From: an uncultured Cohaesibacter sp.
GTDB taxonomy: Bacteria > Pseudomonadota > Alphaproteobacteria > Rhizobiales > Cohaesibacteraceae
Length of the DNA stretch: 64,000 nucleotides
Reading direction: 5' to 3'
NCBI RefSeq assembly: GCF_963667045.1
Contig: NZ_OY762934.1
Span: 1,729,501-1,793,500 of the forward strand
The notes below the pieces were generated by a model. It searched no databases, was not told the DNA's origin, and saw only the letters and a list, made by a program, of their open reading frames with translations. The first letter of the stretch is position 1, and the number at the start of each line of letters is the position of its first letter. Shown piece after piece: positions 18,455 to 26,844 of this stretch. The position numbers were made by a program, and so were the translations under genes.

Positions 18455-19959
18455 GTGATCGTCGCAAGGCCCCCTCGGTCGAAACCATCAACATGACCAT
18501 GCGCTTTGGCGCGTTCACGGCGCTTGATGCGGTCAGCATCAAGGTCGAGGCAGGCTCGTTTCATGCCCTTCTTGGTGAAAATGGCGCGGGCAAGTCGACG
18601 CTGGTCAAATGCATGATGGGCTTTTACAAGGCGACCGACGGGCAGATGACGGTCAATGACAAGGAAGTGGAGATCGACGACCCCAAGGACGCCTACGACC
18701 TCGGCCTTGGCATGGTCTATCAGCATTTCACGCTGGTTCCCTCGCTGACAGCGGCGGAAAATCTGGTCATTGCCCGGGCAGACACACCTGCGGTGATCGA
18801 CTGGCGCAAGGAGCGGCAACGGCTCGATAGCTTCATGGCCTCGATGCCCTTCTCGGTACCGCTCAACCGACCGGTACACAGTCTGGCGGCTGGTGAGAAA
18901 CAGAAACTGGAGATCCTCAAGCAGCTCTATCTAGGCAACCATTTTCTCATTCTTGACGAGCCGACCTCGGTGTTGACGCCATCGGAAGCCGATGAGGTGC
19001 TCGGCCATGTCCACAAGATGACCAAGGCCCGTGACCTGACGGTTCTGATGATCACCCACAAGTTCCGAGAGGTGCGTGCCTTTGCCGACAGCGTAACCGT
19101 CCTGAGGCGTGGCAAGCGTGTCGGAACCGGTCGCGTCGCCGATCTTTCCAACGACGACATGGCGGCTATGATGATGGGCCAGGCCGAAATGGCAACACCG
19201 CTCGCCCGGTCCGGAGACACTGGCCGGACGGTCCTTTCCCTTGATCGCGCCAAGGCGGCGGATCGCAGCGGTAGCAAGGAAATTTCTATCGATGCCCTCG
19301 ATGTCCGTTCCGGCGAGATTGTCGGACTGGCAGGTATTTCCGGCAACGGTCAGGTCGAGCTGATGGAAATGCTGACCGGCCAGCGCAGCCTTCTTTCCGG
19401 CTCCATCCGCGTCGAAGGCACGGCCTATCATGCCACCCGCAGCGAGGCGCGCCAACACAAGGTCCGCTATCTGCCCGAAGAGCCCCTGCTCAACGCCTCG
19501 GCCCCGCACATGAGCGTTGCCGACAATCTGGCGCTCAGAAGCTTTGACGAGGATGGCCGCCTGTTTCTCGATCGCAAGGGCATCATGCGCCGGGCCAACG
19601 CGCTCATCGACGATTTCGACATCCGCACACAAGGGCCCCGCGCCCCGATCCGGGATCTTTCCGGCGGCAATGTGCAACGGGCGGCGCTCGCCCGTGAGCT
19701 GAGCGGCGATGTCACCTTGCTGATTGTCTCCAACCCCTGCTTCGGGCTCGACTTCTCCGCCGCTCGCGCCATCCGCGACCGCATCATGGAGGCCCGCAAC
19801 AAGGGGGCCGCCGTGCTGCTGATCAGCGAGGATCTTGACGAGATTCTGGAACTCTCCGACCGCGTCGCCGTGATCAGCGAAGGCCGGATCGCCTTTGAAA
19901 CCCCCGTTGCGGACGCCGGCCCCAAGGCGCTCGGACACTTCATGGCAGGGCACGCTTGA
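18451..19959 (+). CDS. ABC transporter ATPase with two nucleotide-binding domains (BMP/sugar type)
   Basis: This 502-residue protein has two ABC modules in tandem. The first has a full Walker A ([14 protein letters not shown], near residue 37); the second has the degenerate P-loop usual in this subfamily ([15 protein letters not shown]) and the signature [16 protein letters not shown]. It powers the two BMP-type permeases. ATG 18451 overlaps the biuH stop; the longer upstream open frame is only biuH read out of frame. The transporter genes are split around two hydrolase genes, which suggests that the catabolic genes evolved together with the importer. Confidence 0.92.
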   Translation: MSDRRKAPSVETINMTMRFGAFTALDAVSIKVEAGSFHALLGENGAGKSTLVKCMMGFYKATDGQMTVNDKEVEIDDPKDAYDLGLGMVYQHFTLVPSLTAAENLVIARADTPAVIDWRKERQRLDSFMASMPFSVPLNRPVHSLAAGEKQKLEILKQLYLGNHFLILDEPTSVLTPSEADEVLGHVHKMTKARDLTVLMITHKFREVRAFADSVTVLRRGKRVGTGRVADLSNDDMAAMMMGQAEMATPLARSGDTGRTVLSLDRAKAADRSGSKEISIDALDVRSGEIVGLAGISGNGQVELMEMLTGQRSLLSGSIRVEGTAYHATRSEARQHKVRYLPEEPLLNASAPHMSVADNLALRSFDEDGRLFLDRKGIMRRANALIDDFDIRTQGPRAPIRDLSGGNVQRAALARELSGDVTLLIVSNPCFGLDFSAARAIRDRIMEARNKGAAVLLISEDLDEILELSDRVAVISEGRIAFETPVADAGPKALGHFMAGHA

Positions 19960-19961
19960 AC

Positions 19962-20642
19962 ATGACCGACAACGACATCAGACATATCGACGCCCGCCCC
20001 TTCGCCTTCCCCTTCTTTAGGGACAGCATTGGCCTTGTGGTCATCGACATGCAGCGTGACTTTCTCGAAGATGGCGGCTTTGGAGCCTCGCTTGGCAACG
20101 ATGTCTCGCGTCTCAGGGCCATCGTGCCAACCGTCGCCCGCCTGATCGATGGTTTCCGTGCCGCCGGGCTGCCGGTAATCCACACGCGCGAATGCCATCG
20201 TCCTGATTTGTCAGACCTGCCGCCCGCCAAACGCGACCGGGGCAACCCGTCCTTGCGCATCGGCGAAAAAGGGCCGATGGGGCGTTTGCTGGTGGCGGGC
20301 GAGCCGGGAACGGAAATTGTGCCCGCCCTTCTGCCCGCCGCCGGAGAAGCGGTGATCGACAAGCCCGGCAAGGGTGCCTTCTACCACACCGATTTTGGTC
20401 CGCTTCTGCAACAGTTGGGGCTCAGGCAACTGGTGTTTGCCGGTGTCACCACCGAGGTCTGTGTCCAGACCACCATGCGCGAGGCCAACGACCGCGGCTA
20501 TGACTGCCTGTTGGCGACCGATGCCACGGAGAGCTATTTCCAGCATTTCAAGGATGCAGCCATCGAGATGATCGTTGCCCAGGGCGGTATCGTCGGCTGG
20601 GCATGTGAAACCGACACCATTCTGGAGGCCATCCATGCCTGA
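19962..20642 (+). CDS. Second BiuH-like cysteine hydrolase, candidate triuret hydrolase
   Basis: This 226-residue isochorismatase-like hydrolase is a clear paralogue of BiuH two genes upstream. It keeps the triad region ([35 protein letters not shown]). The GHRPDL-type loop is [15 protein letters not shown] here. Known BiuH relatives include triuret hydrolase (TrtA), which feeds biuret into the BiuH-AtzF route, and ureidoacrylate and N-carbamoyl hydrolases. Co-operonic placement with biuH and atzF favours the triuret role, but this is inference. The start was set at ATG 19962, two bases after the ATPase stop; an overlapping TTG at 19956 is possible. Confidence 0.7.
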   Translation: MTDNDIRHIDARPFAFPFFRDSIGLVVIDMQRDFLEDGGFGASLGNDVSRLRAIVPTVARLIDGFRAAGLPVIHTRECHRPDLSDLPPAKRDRGNPSLRIGEKGPMGRLLVAGEPGTEIVPALLPAAGEAVIDKPGKGAFYHTDFGPLLQQLGLRQLVFAGVTTEVCVQTTMREANDRGYDCLLATDATESYFQHFKDAAIEMIVAQGGIVGWACETDTILEAIHA

Positions 20643-20982
20643 ACAGCATACCTTTGACGGCCTCCTTCATGGCGGTTGGAACGAGTTGCCGTTTGAACCT
20701 TTCCGCGATGGCGTCGAGGTGCATTATCTCTGGCGGCAAGATAGCGGCCCTGTCTGGGCTTTCCTGCGCTACGCAGCGGGTGCCCGCGTCCCTCGCCACC
20801 GGCACAGAGGGCTGGAGACGATCCTTGTGGTCGAAGGGTCGCAAAGCGATGAAAACGGCCGCTATGAGGCGGGCTCGGTCATTTGCAACCCAGAAGGAAC
20901 GGCGCACGATGTCTGGTCCGAAGACGGATGCGTGGTCCTCATCCAGTGGGCAGAACCGGTGGAAATGCTCAGCGACGCATAG
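20635..20982 (+). CDS. Cupin-domain protein (ChrR-like cupin) of the biuret locus
   Basis: This 115-residue single cupin barrel has metal-binding residues in [17 protein letters not shown] and [13 protein letters not shown]. It overlaps the preceding hydrolase stop by eight bases, so it is in the same operon. ChrR-type cupins are found as sensors or small metal-dependent enzymes; which applies here cannot be told. It is the last gene on this strand before the convergent flavin reductase. Confidence 0.75.
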   Translation: MPEQHTFDGLLHGGWNELPFEPFRDGVEVHYLWRQDSGPVWAFLRYAAGARVPRHRHRGLETILVVEGSQSDENGRYEAGSVICNPEGTAHDVWSEDGCVVLIQWAEPVEMLSDA

Positions 20983-20989
20983 CCGCCTC

Positions 20990-21538
20990 TCATCCAGGCA
21001 AGACGGAGGTATAGTGGCGCTGGTGCCAGATCAGCGGTGGCAGACTGCTGTCCAGAACCATGCTGCGGATGCGTCCGGCAAACAACCGGTGGCCCGAGAG
21101 GTCAATCTCAGCGCTGACTTCACAATCAAAGGCGACGACGGCATCAAACAAGCAGGGGGTGCCGCTAGGCCATTGTGACCAGTTGCCCTCATCAAAGCGC
21201 GCCTCAGGTGCGACCTTGCCAGCAAAGGCGTCAGCAATGCCTTGCTGTTTATCTGATAGCAGCGCAAACGAGAATTCCTGCTCTTCATGCATGATCGCGA
21301 CAAGCGAGGCGTGGGCGTCGATGGAGACGAGGATGGTCGGCGGATCGATCGCCAGGGAAAAGGCCGCCGTTACCGTGCGTCCCTGTCGTTCCTTGCCCTT
21401 GCCCGCAGTAACAACACAAACTGAGGCCGCAAGCGCAGCCATGGCGCTACGAAATTCGGTGCTGGAGATACCGTCCGGGCACGCGACGTCCGACTGTTGC
21501 TTCAGGGACGGAACTGTCTGGCGAGATTGAAACGTCAT
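20990..21538 (-). CDS. Flavin reductase-like FMN-binding protein
   Basis: This 182-residue protein has the split-barrel flavin reductase domain with EFRSAMAALAASVCVVTAG, VTAAFSLAIDPPTILVSID and a late SGHRLFAGRI. Such proteins supply reduced FMN to two-component monooxygenases. No partner monooxygenase lies nearby. ATG 21538 (MTFQSRQ) was chosen because the 29 upstream residues do not look like the family. It is convergent with the cupin gene, eight bases apart, so it may or may not belong to the nitrogen locus. Confidence 0.82.
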   Translation of the reverse strand: MTFQSRQTVPSLKQQSDVACPDGISSTEFRSAMAALAASVCVVTAGKGKERQGRTVTAAFSLAIDPPTILVSIDAHASLVAIMHEEQEFSFALLSDKQQGIADAFAGKVAPEARFDEGNWSQWPSGTPCLFDAVVAFDCEVSAEIDLSGHRLFAGRIRSMVLDSSLPPLIWHQRHYTSVLPG

Positions 21539-21618
21539 GATTGGTCTGCGCCCTGTCTTGATTGCCCGGAGTCGGGAATCTGGGGTAGAGGAAATCCATG
21601 GCTTTGAGCAGGAAGGAA

Positions 21619-21649
21619 AGACCACGCCGCCAGACGGCTGGCGTGGTCT
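21619..21649. terminator. Hairpin terminator downstream of sodB
   Basis: A stem AGACCACGC / GCGTGGTCT, extended by GCCAG-CTGGC pairing options, lies between sodB and the flavin reductase gene. The left flank GGAAGGAAAG reads T/C-rich on the minus strand. It is a plausible intrinsic terminator for leftward sodB. Confidence 0.55.
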
Positions 21650-21735
21650 GTCATGATCGGGAGAAGCAGGTCAGAGACTTCTCCCTACGCCCTCACGCCC
21701 CTATGTGTGGGACGTGAGCGGGGGCTGCCCCTGTC

Positions 21736-22338
21736 TTAGACAAGGTTTGCTTCGGCAAATTCATAGTTGGCGAGCTTGTCGAGGAAGTTGGTGACATAGT
21801 CAGGGCGACGGTTGCGGAAGTCGACATAATAGCTGTGTTCCCAAACGTCGAGGCTCAGCAGGGCCTTGCCTTCGCCGGTGGCCAGCGGGTTGACACCGTT
21901 CGGGGTCTTGGTAACGGCGAGCGTGCCGTCGGCTTTCTGGATCAGCCATGCCCAACCGGAGCCGAACTGCGTGGTTGCTGCGGTCTTGAAGTCTGCCTTG
22001 AACTGGTCAACGGAGCCGAAGGCTTCGATCAGCTTGGCTTCCAGCTTGCCCGGGACGCCGCCGCCATTCGGGGACAGGGCGTTCCAGAAATGAATGTGGT
22101 TCCAGTGCTGACCAGCCTGGTTGAAGACACCGGCGCGGGCGTCGTTGCCATAGGTCAGAGCGATGATCTCTTCCAGAGACTTGCCTTGAAGATCAGCATT
22201 GGCTTCAACGAAACCGTTGAGGGCCGAGACATAAGCCTGATGATGCTTGCCATGGTGCAGTTCAAGGGTCTCCTGGCTCATGCCAGCGGCTGCGAGTGCG
22301 GAATGGGAATAAGGAAGAGCGGGAAGTTCAAATGCCAT
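21736..22338 (-). CDS. sodB: Superoxide dismutase, Fe/Mn family
   Basis: This 200-residue enzyme converts superoxide to hydrogen peroxide and oxygen. Metal ligands are visible: a histidine in TLELHHGKHHQAYV, a second in NQAGQHWNHIHFWN, and Asp and His in DVWEHSYYVDFRNRRPDYV. The pattern and length suit the alphaproteobacterial Fe-type enzyme. ATG 22338 has AAAGGAGAAAACC upstream; the longer upstream frame has no support. It is divergent from a SufR-like iron-sulfur regulator, suggesting joint control by iron or redox status. Confidence 0.95.
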   Translation of the reverse strand: MAFELPALPYSHSALAAAGMSQETLELHHGKHHQAYVSALNGFVEANADLQGKSLEEIIALTYGNDARAGVFNQAGQHWNHIHFWNALSPNGGGVPGKLEAKLIEAFGSVDQFKADFKTAATTQFGSGWAWLIQKADGTLAVTKTPNGVNPLATGEGKALLSLDVWEHSYYVDFRNRRPDYVTNFLDKLANYEFAEANLV

Positions 22339-22426
22339 TGGTTTTCTCCTTTGATTAGCCCGAACTTGCGTTACCGGGTTTGTTCTGATATTAAAACAAG
22401 TAAATTCTTTGAAAAAGAAATGTACC

Positions 22427-23104
22427 ATGCGGGCGAATATGTCAAGTAAAAACTTGGAAAAAAGAAAGGCCTCCGCCGGATTGGCTGCGGAGCGGGTGTT
22501 GATGGCCCTTAAGACGAATGGCGCCATGACATCTGCCCAGATGGGGACGCGGCTCGAAACCACGGCGGAAGGCGCGCGTCAGCATTTGAGTCGATTGTGC
22601 GAGGAAGGGCTGGTGAGCGAAGAACGGCGGGCAGAAGGGCGTGGGCGTCCCGCTGTTTACTGGTCGCTTACACAGAAGGGGCACGATCACTTTCCTGATG
22701 CACATTCGGACCTTGCTGTCGACTTGCTGGATTCGATCCAGAAGACCCTCGGACCGGAAGCGCTGGACAAGATCATCTCCCTGCGTGGCGCACGTACGCA
22801 GGAGCGATATCGAGGCGAGCTGCAACAGTGCACCTCTTTGGCCGAACGTGTCGAGCGGCTGGCTCAGTTGCGCAGTGCTGAAGGGTACATGTCCGCGATG
22901 GAGGAAGAGGCCGATGGCAGTCTGATCCTGTTTGAGAATCACTGCCCGATCTGTGCCGCTGCCCGGCTGTGTCAGGGGTTTTGCCGGTCCGAGATCGAAA
23001 CTTTCAACGCGTTGCTCGGTCCGGGTGTGGAGATCGAACGCATCGAACATATCCTCAGCGATGCCCGCCGTTGCGCCTATCGGATTCGTGAACAAAAGGC
23101 CTGA
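22427..23104 (+). CDS. SufR-like winged-helix regulator with cysteine cluster
   Basis: This protein of about 225 residues has an N-terminal winged helix (GAMTSAQMGTRLETTAEGARQHLSRLCEEGLV, then the wing RRAEGRGRPAVYWSLT). A C-terminal cysteine-rich segment HCPICAAARLCQGFCRSE resembles the iron-sulfur site of SufR. SufR-type proteins repress iron-sulfur or oxidative-stress genes when the cluster is bound. Possible starts are ATG 22427 and ATG 22439; a TTG at 22409 is less likely. Its divergent placement from sodB suggests it controls sodB. Confidence 0.75.
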   Translation: MRANMSSKNLEKRKASAGLAAERVLMALKTNGAMTSAQMGTRLETTAEGARQHLSRLCEEGLVSEERRAEGRGRPAVYWSLTQKGHDHFPDAHSDLAVDLLDSIQKTLGPEALDKIISLRGARTQERYRGELQQCTSLAERVERLAQLRSAEGYMSAMEEEADGSLILFENHCPICAAARLCQGFCRSEIETFNALLGPGVEIERIEHILSDARRCAYRIREQKA

Positions 23105-23642
23105 GGGAGCCGTTGGCGGGTACGGTCAGTCCGTTGCAGCGTCCATCCGGTACAGGCACGGCGCCCAATTTGGGAAGACGTGGCCGGTCGACTGCAGCCT
23201 CTCCACTTTTGCGAAGCAAGTCCATAGAGGAAGCAAGTCCATAGAGTCTGGGCCCTATCCTCCTGAAGACTTTGCAACGTGGATGGAAGCTTATTTGTAG
23301 GAAAGTTGGTGAGAGAGAAGGATTAGGTTCGGCTTGGCCGCATCATATCGAAGGTTGCCCGTATTTACAGGCCAGAGATCGAAACCCGTCAGGCCGCCTG
23401 CTCATCTCAACCGTGGGAGGGTGGCACTGTCCGAGACTCTCATTGTCCTTGACGAACGTCGAAGTGATGAAGACAAAAAAGCCACAGAGGACCTAAGAAA
23501 AATCAGTACCTTACAGACTGAACCTTGAGAGATCTAACCCGGCTTATAAAAAAGAGAATGGCGTGGTAAAATCTTAGAAAAGAAATCTAGCAGAAAAAGC
23601 GTAATTGAGCTGCCATGTTAGGCCGCTTTTACCAATTGAGAG
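23105..23642. other. Intergenic stretch with a short tandem repeat, no gene recognised
   Basis: Open frames here look random, and no protein family or RNA gene was recognised. Two adjacent 17-base copies of GAAGCAAGTCCATAGAG sit at 23213-23229 and 23230-23246. Base composition falls toward AT at the right end. Confidence 0.5.
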
Positions 23643-23846
23643 CTATTTGTTTTTTTTTGACTGGCGGCGTTTTGGCGCTACGTCCGCACTTTCTTCATCT
23701 GTATTGGCCAAACGTAATGCTTTCAGGCGGGCGATTTTTTCTCTTGTGACAAGAGCCTGATTCTCATACTCGCTGAGGGCTTCCTTTTTGGCTTTCTGCG
23801 TCGCATCAAAGCGATCTTTAGCCAACTTCCTAGAATCTTTGTTCAT
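23643..23846 (-). CDS. Small charged helical protein linked to a cold-shock gene (copy 1)
   Basis: This 67-residue protein is lysine-, arginine- and glutamate-rich with a predicted long helix (ATQKAKKEALSEYENQALVTREKIARLKALRLA) and a basic tail (PKRRQSKKNK). Function is unknown. It lies just downstream of a cold-shock protein gene on the same strand, and a paralogue sits the same way beside the second cold-shock gene. The duplicated arrangement argues that it is real and works with the cold-shock protein, perhaps in RNA binding; that role is inference. Confidence 0.65.
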   Translation of the reverse strand: MNKDSRKLAKDRFDATQKAKKEALSEYENQALVTREKIARLKALRLANTDEESADVAPKRRQSKKNK

Positions 23847-23902
23847 ACACGCACTCCAAAGTGGCGGCCACTCTAGTTGCTAGAGTGGCCTGGCAGTGTC
23901 AG

Positions 23903-24112
23903 TCAGTCCGCCAAGGAGATATTTACGGCAGAAACCTTGCCATCACGGCCGGCTTCCAGCTCGTAAGAAATCTTCTGGCCTTCATTAAGGCTACGAAGTC
24001 CAGCACGCTCCAGAGCGGTAATATGCACGAATGCGTCTTTTCCGCCATCGTCCGGTTCGATGAAGCCAAAACCTTTGTTGGTATTGAAGAATTTTACGGT
24101 TCCAATAGTCAT
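23903..24112 (-). CDS. cspA: Cold-shock protein, CspA family
   Basis: This 69-residue single OB-fold protein has RNP1 KGFGFIEPDD and RNP2 DAFVHITAL, the nucleic-acid-binding faces of CspA proteins, which melt RNA secondary structure. ATG 24112 has AAGGAAATTTC upstream. The long AT-rich leader upstream (24113-24300) is typical of cold-inducible csp mRNAs. A small charged protein gene follows 56 bases downstream. Confidence 0.93.
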   Translation of the reverse strand: MTIGTVKFFNTNKGFGFIEPDDGGKDAFVHITALERAGLRSLNEGQKISYELEAGRDGKVSAVNISLAD

Positions 24113-24523
24113 TGAAATTTCCTTAATTTGGTAAACTGGCGCAAAAGCGCACAGCGATAGATCTCTTGGACAGTATATCCAAAAGTTGAAACGTTCACAA
24201 AATCAGGGAAAATCGACGAATCCAGTGGTCTGGAAAACTATTTGCCAATGATGGCATGAAACGTTAGATGTGCACTATTATCAGAAAATGTGTCAAATTC
24301 AAGGAAAATATCTATTTGTACTTTTTTGACCGCATTTAGATTGTTGAGGATAAATATTTTCCCAATTTTTATTTTTGAGTTCGGCAAATTAATTCTGCGG
24401 CCAGCACCCTCAAATTGCGTGCGCGATCAGTCTAAAAGTTCCTGAGATCCCGCAATCCCGCCTCGCCTCGCAATGCAGATATTATGTTTTGACAGACGGC
24501 ATGCCTGTTGTTAGCCAGACCTA
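24113..24523. other. AT-rich intergenic region carrying the csp leader
   Basis: No gene was recognised. The part next to the cspA start is probably its untranslated leader. The right part lies beyond the stop of the second small-protein gene and should hold that unit's terminator; none was assigned with confidence. Confidence 0.5.
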
Positions 24524-24679
24524 TCAACCGTCCTGTTTCGCCAGTCGAAGGGCTTTAAGCCGCACAATATTCTGCCTGATTTCCAAGGTGCGCTCTTCAT
24601 TCTCTGTCAAATTGCCTTTCTTCGCCTTCTGGAGCGAAGCAAGATGCTCTTCTGCTTTCTTTCTGGAGATGCTGCACAT
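24524..24679 (-). CDS. Small charged helical protein linked to a cold-shock gene (copy 2)
   Basis: This 51-residue protein aligns end-to-start with the 67-residue copy at 23643-23846: MCSISRKKAEEHLASLQKAKKGN against MNKDSRKLAKDRFDATQKAKKEA, and both share IVRLKALRLA or IARLKALRLA near the end. The alignment and the GGGTAGGAAG ribosome site fix the start at 24679 rather than the in-frame ATG 16 codons upstream. It lacks the basic tail of copy 1. Function is unknown. Confidence 0.6.
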   Translation of the reverse strand: MCSISRKKAEEHLASLQKAKKGNLTENEERTLEIRQNIVRLKALRLAKQDG

Positions 24680-24733
24680 CTTCCTACCCTTCTGCTTGAC
24701 CGAGATTGAATGGGGATTGTTGTACATTCGTTG

Positions 24734-24943
24734 TCAGTCGAGAAGTTTGAGATCAGTCGCAGAAACCAGACCGCCGCGATTAGTTTGCAATTTGTAGGAC
24801 AATTTGAGACCGTCGATAAGGCTCGTCATTCCGGCAGTTTGAATATCCATGATATGAACAGGGACATCCGCAGCTCCATCGTGAGGAGAAATGGATCCAC
24901 ACCCCTTTTTGGCATTGAAGAATTTTACTGTTCCAGTTTTCAT
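24734..24943 (-). CDS. Divergent cold-shock protein paralogue with altered RNA-binding motifs
   Basis: These 69 residues match the intact CspA in length and frame (TGTVKFFNAKKG start, LKLLD end). The RNP motifs are changed: KGFGFI is KGCGSI and DAFVHI is DVPVHI, so three stacking aromatics are lost. The ribosome site AAGGAAAAGC precedes ATG 24943, so it can still be translated. It may be decaying or may have a changed ligand. It is followed by copy 2 of the small charged protein, a duplicated two-gene unit. Confidence 0.7.
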   Translation of the reverse strand: MKTGTVKFFNAKKGCGSISPHDGAADVPVHIMDIQTAGMTSLIDGLKLSYKLQTNRGGLVSATDLKLLD

Positions 24944-24959
24944 GCTTTTCCTTTTCAAA

Positions 24960-25348
24960 CTTCCTCTTCATTGAATTTTACCCATTATGCATCAGCGCCC
25001 TTCGCAAAAGGCGGCTGGGATAGGAAGTAATTTTCAACAGAAGAAATGCCGTTTAAACATATGATTTCGAATCATTTATGGCACAATGATATTGTTTATA
25101 TCATGCAGTTAATTTTTATTACAATGTATATTTCAATAAAAATTACTATTAAATATTATTTCGCTATATATTTTATCTCATATTTATTAGTAATTTTATT
25201 TTTCAATAAAATTGAAATTACAAAAATCAACACTATATTATAAACACATTCATTCGATTTAACTATATTTTTAGGAATATATATTTAATAAACACAATGA
25301 AATAAATTAATTTTTCCTGTTTTCAATTACAGAAAACCTTTGATCGGA
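24960..25348. other. Very AT-rich intergenic block with hairpin
   Basis: From about 25040 to 25340 the sequence is strikingly AT-rich compared with its neighbours. A perfect 10-bp inverted repeat (AATTTTTATT 25111-25120 / AATAAAAATT 25135-25144) with a 14-base loop is present. An open frame of 65 codons at 25046-25243 encodes a low-complexity hydrophobic peptide with no ribosome site and is not called. It could be a silenced, foreign promoter region for the repeat protein downstream. Confidence 0.5.
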
Positions 25349-26218
25349 ATGACTAAAATGCATTTTCTAAAAATTTTCTTTTGTACAGCGCTTTGCTCTT
25401 CAGCTTTTTTGCTTGGCCATGACAACCTATTGGCAAATGAAGCAACTCCTGAACACGCAAAGCAGAGGGCTTACAGTGACGGATGGGAATGCGTTGACGG
25501 CTATAGAAAAGCAGGTGACCGGTGCGAACATATTGTTGTTCCGGACAATGCCTTCCTGACGCCATCTTATAGAACAGGTTGGGAATGCACTTATGGTTTT
25601 ACCTCTGTTGGAGAGGGCTGCAGAAAGATCAGTATACCAGACAATGCCTACCTTGAAGCATATGGTGAAAACTGGACGTGCAAAAGAGGATACAGAAAGT
25701 CCGATAAAGCTTGTATCGAGGTGAGAGTGCCGGTGAATGGGTTTCTCTCTGAATATGCTAGCGATCTCGGATGGGACTGCGAATACGGTTTTATCGCTCA
25801 AGGTCAAAAATGCGTGGCAATAAAAGTTCCCGAAAATGGCTATCTAACTGACGTATCATATGGCTCGGGGTGGGATTGCGACCGAGGCTACCGGAAAACC
25901 GAAGAGAGTTGCGTCTTAATATCAATCCCTCAAAATGGTTATGCCGTCGACTCTTCATACGGACGGGGCTGGAAGTGTCGAAGGGGATACTATGTCGATG
26001 GAGACATTTGCGCGCCGATCAATTTGCCAAAATACGCATTTTTGACGGGGGCCTCAACGGAACTCGGCTGGGCATGTGAACGTGGTTTTGAACGACAGGA
26101 TAGCAAATGCATAACTCTGCAAGTTCCAGAAAACGCTCATCTTGATAACAGCGGCAACAATTGGTCTTGCAATCGCCCTTACCAAAAACGTGGAGATACA
26201 TGCGTTTTGGAAAACTGA
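25349..26218 (+). CDS. Secreted cysteine-rich protein of eight CxxGY repeats
   Basis: This protein of about 289 residues has a signal peptide (MTKMHFLKIFFCTALCSSAF, cleavage near LLANEA) followed by eight imperfect 31-34-residue repeats of the form GW-x-C-x2-GY-x6-C-x3-[IV]PxNaxL. The last repeat is cut short. Each repeat has two cysteines, giving 16 in the mature protein, so periplasmic or extracellular disulfide bonding is likely. Similar repeats occur in bacterial surface proteins of unknown role. The start is ATG 25349 or 25358; a TTG at 25340 is also in frame. The AT-rich promoter region suggests acquired DNA. Confidence 0.75.
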   Translation: MTKMHFLKIFFCTALCSSAFLLGHDNLLANEATPEHAKQRAYSDGWECVDGYRKAGDRCEHIVVPDNAFLTPSYRTGWECTYGFTSVGEGCRKISIPDNAYLEAYGENWTCKRGYRKSDKACIEVRVPVNGFLSEYASDLGWDCEYGFIAQGQKCVAIKVPENGYLTDVSYGSGWDCDRGYRKTEESCVLISIPQNGYAVDSSYGRGWKCRRGYYVDGDICAPINLPKYAFLTGASTELGWACERGFERQDSKCITLQVPENAHLDNSGNNWSCNRPYQKRGDTCVLEN

Positions 26219-26261
26219 TCTGACAGTTGCCGTTTTGGCGGTGGCGCTTTTTCAGATCAGA

Positions 26262-26640
26262 TTTGATAGAGCTGGTCCCGCTATTTCGACCATGTCTGAG
26301 CCTGCATAAGGTGGATCGGATTATCGGTTCAGGCTGCCAGCCTCGTTGTTCCATCCGTCATGTCGTAGACCTCATCAGGGGTCAGGATACCGTGGGTGGA
26401 ATGAGGGCGATCTCCCGTTATAGTAGGTAAGCCAGTTTCCGCTTCCCAGCCTTGCCTCTGATCCCGTCTCGAATGCATTGAGATAGATGCACTCATATTG
26501 GGCTCCTGATAGATTGAGACCCGCCTCATCAAACGCATCAGGCGATGCACGAGATCAAGGCATGGAGGGACGATTACAACATCGAGAGGCCCCCTTCTTC
26601 TTTGAGCAACCTCACAGCAAACGAATATGCAGCTCAATCA
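26262..26640 (-). pseudogene. IS3-family transposase remnant with right end
   Basis: Read leftward, the C-terminal end of an IS3-type DDE transposase is visible (RPHSTHGILTPDEVYDM, stop at 26329-26331), with frameshifts in the part above it. The segment 26262-26328 after the stop matches the region after the IS3 fragment at 53.08-53.15 kb, read on the other strand. No intact transposase remains. Confidence 0.65.
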
Positions 26641-26844
26641 GCCTTGAAACTGGCTGATGCATGAAGGCAACTTAAACCCATGGACTCTCCTCGAGACTGA
26701 TAGAGACTTGGGGCGCAGGTCACCGACAGTGTTGAAATGCCACACCATCTGTCCACCTCTGCCAATCTCGTTAGAACAGAATATTAACAATTCCAATATA
26801 CAAGTAAATTAAATACCAGTTTAAATTATCCAAATGGTGATAAC

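Noticed and set aside
23105-23642. Small genes at 23272-23528
   Set aside because: Overlapping open frames without ribosome sites, conserved composition or recognisable family.
25046-25243. 65-codon open frame in the AT-rich block
   Set aside because: Low-complexity hydrophobic translation, no ribosome site, and open frame expected from base composition.
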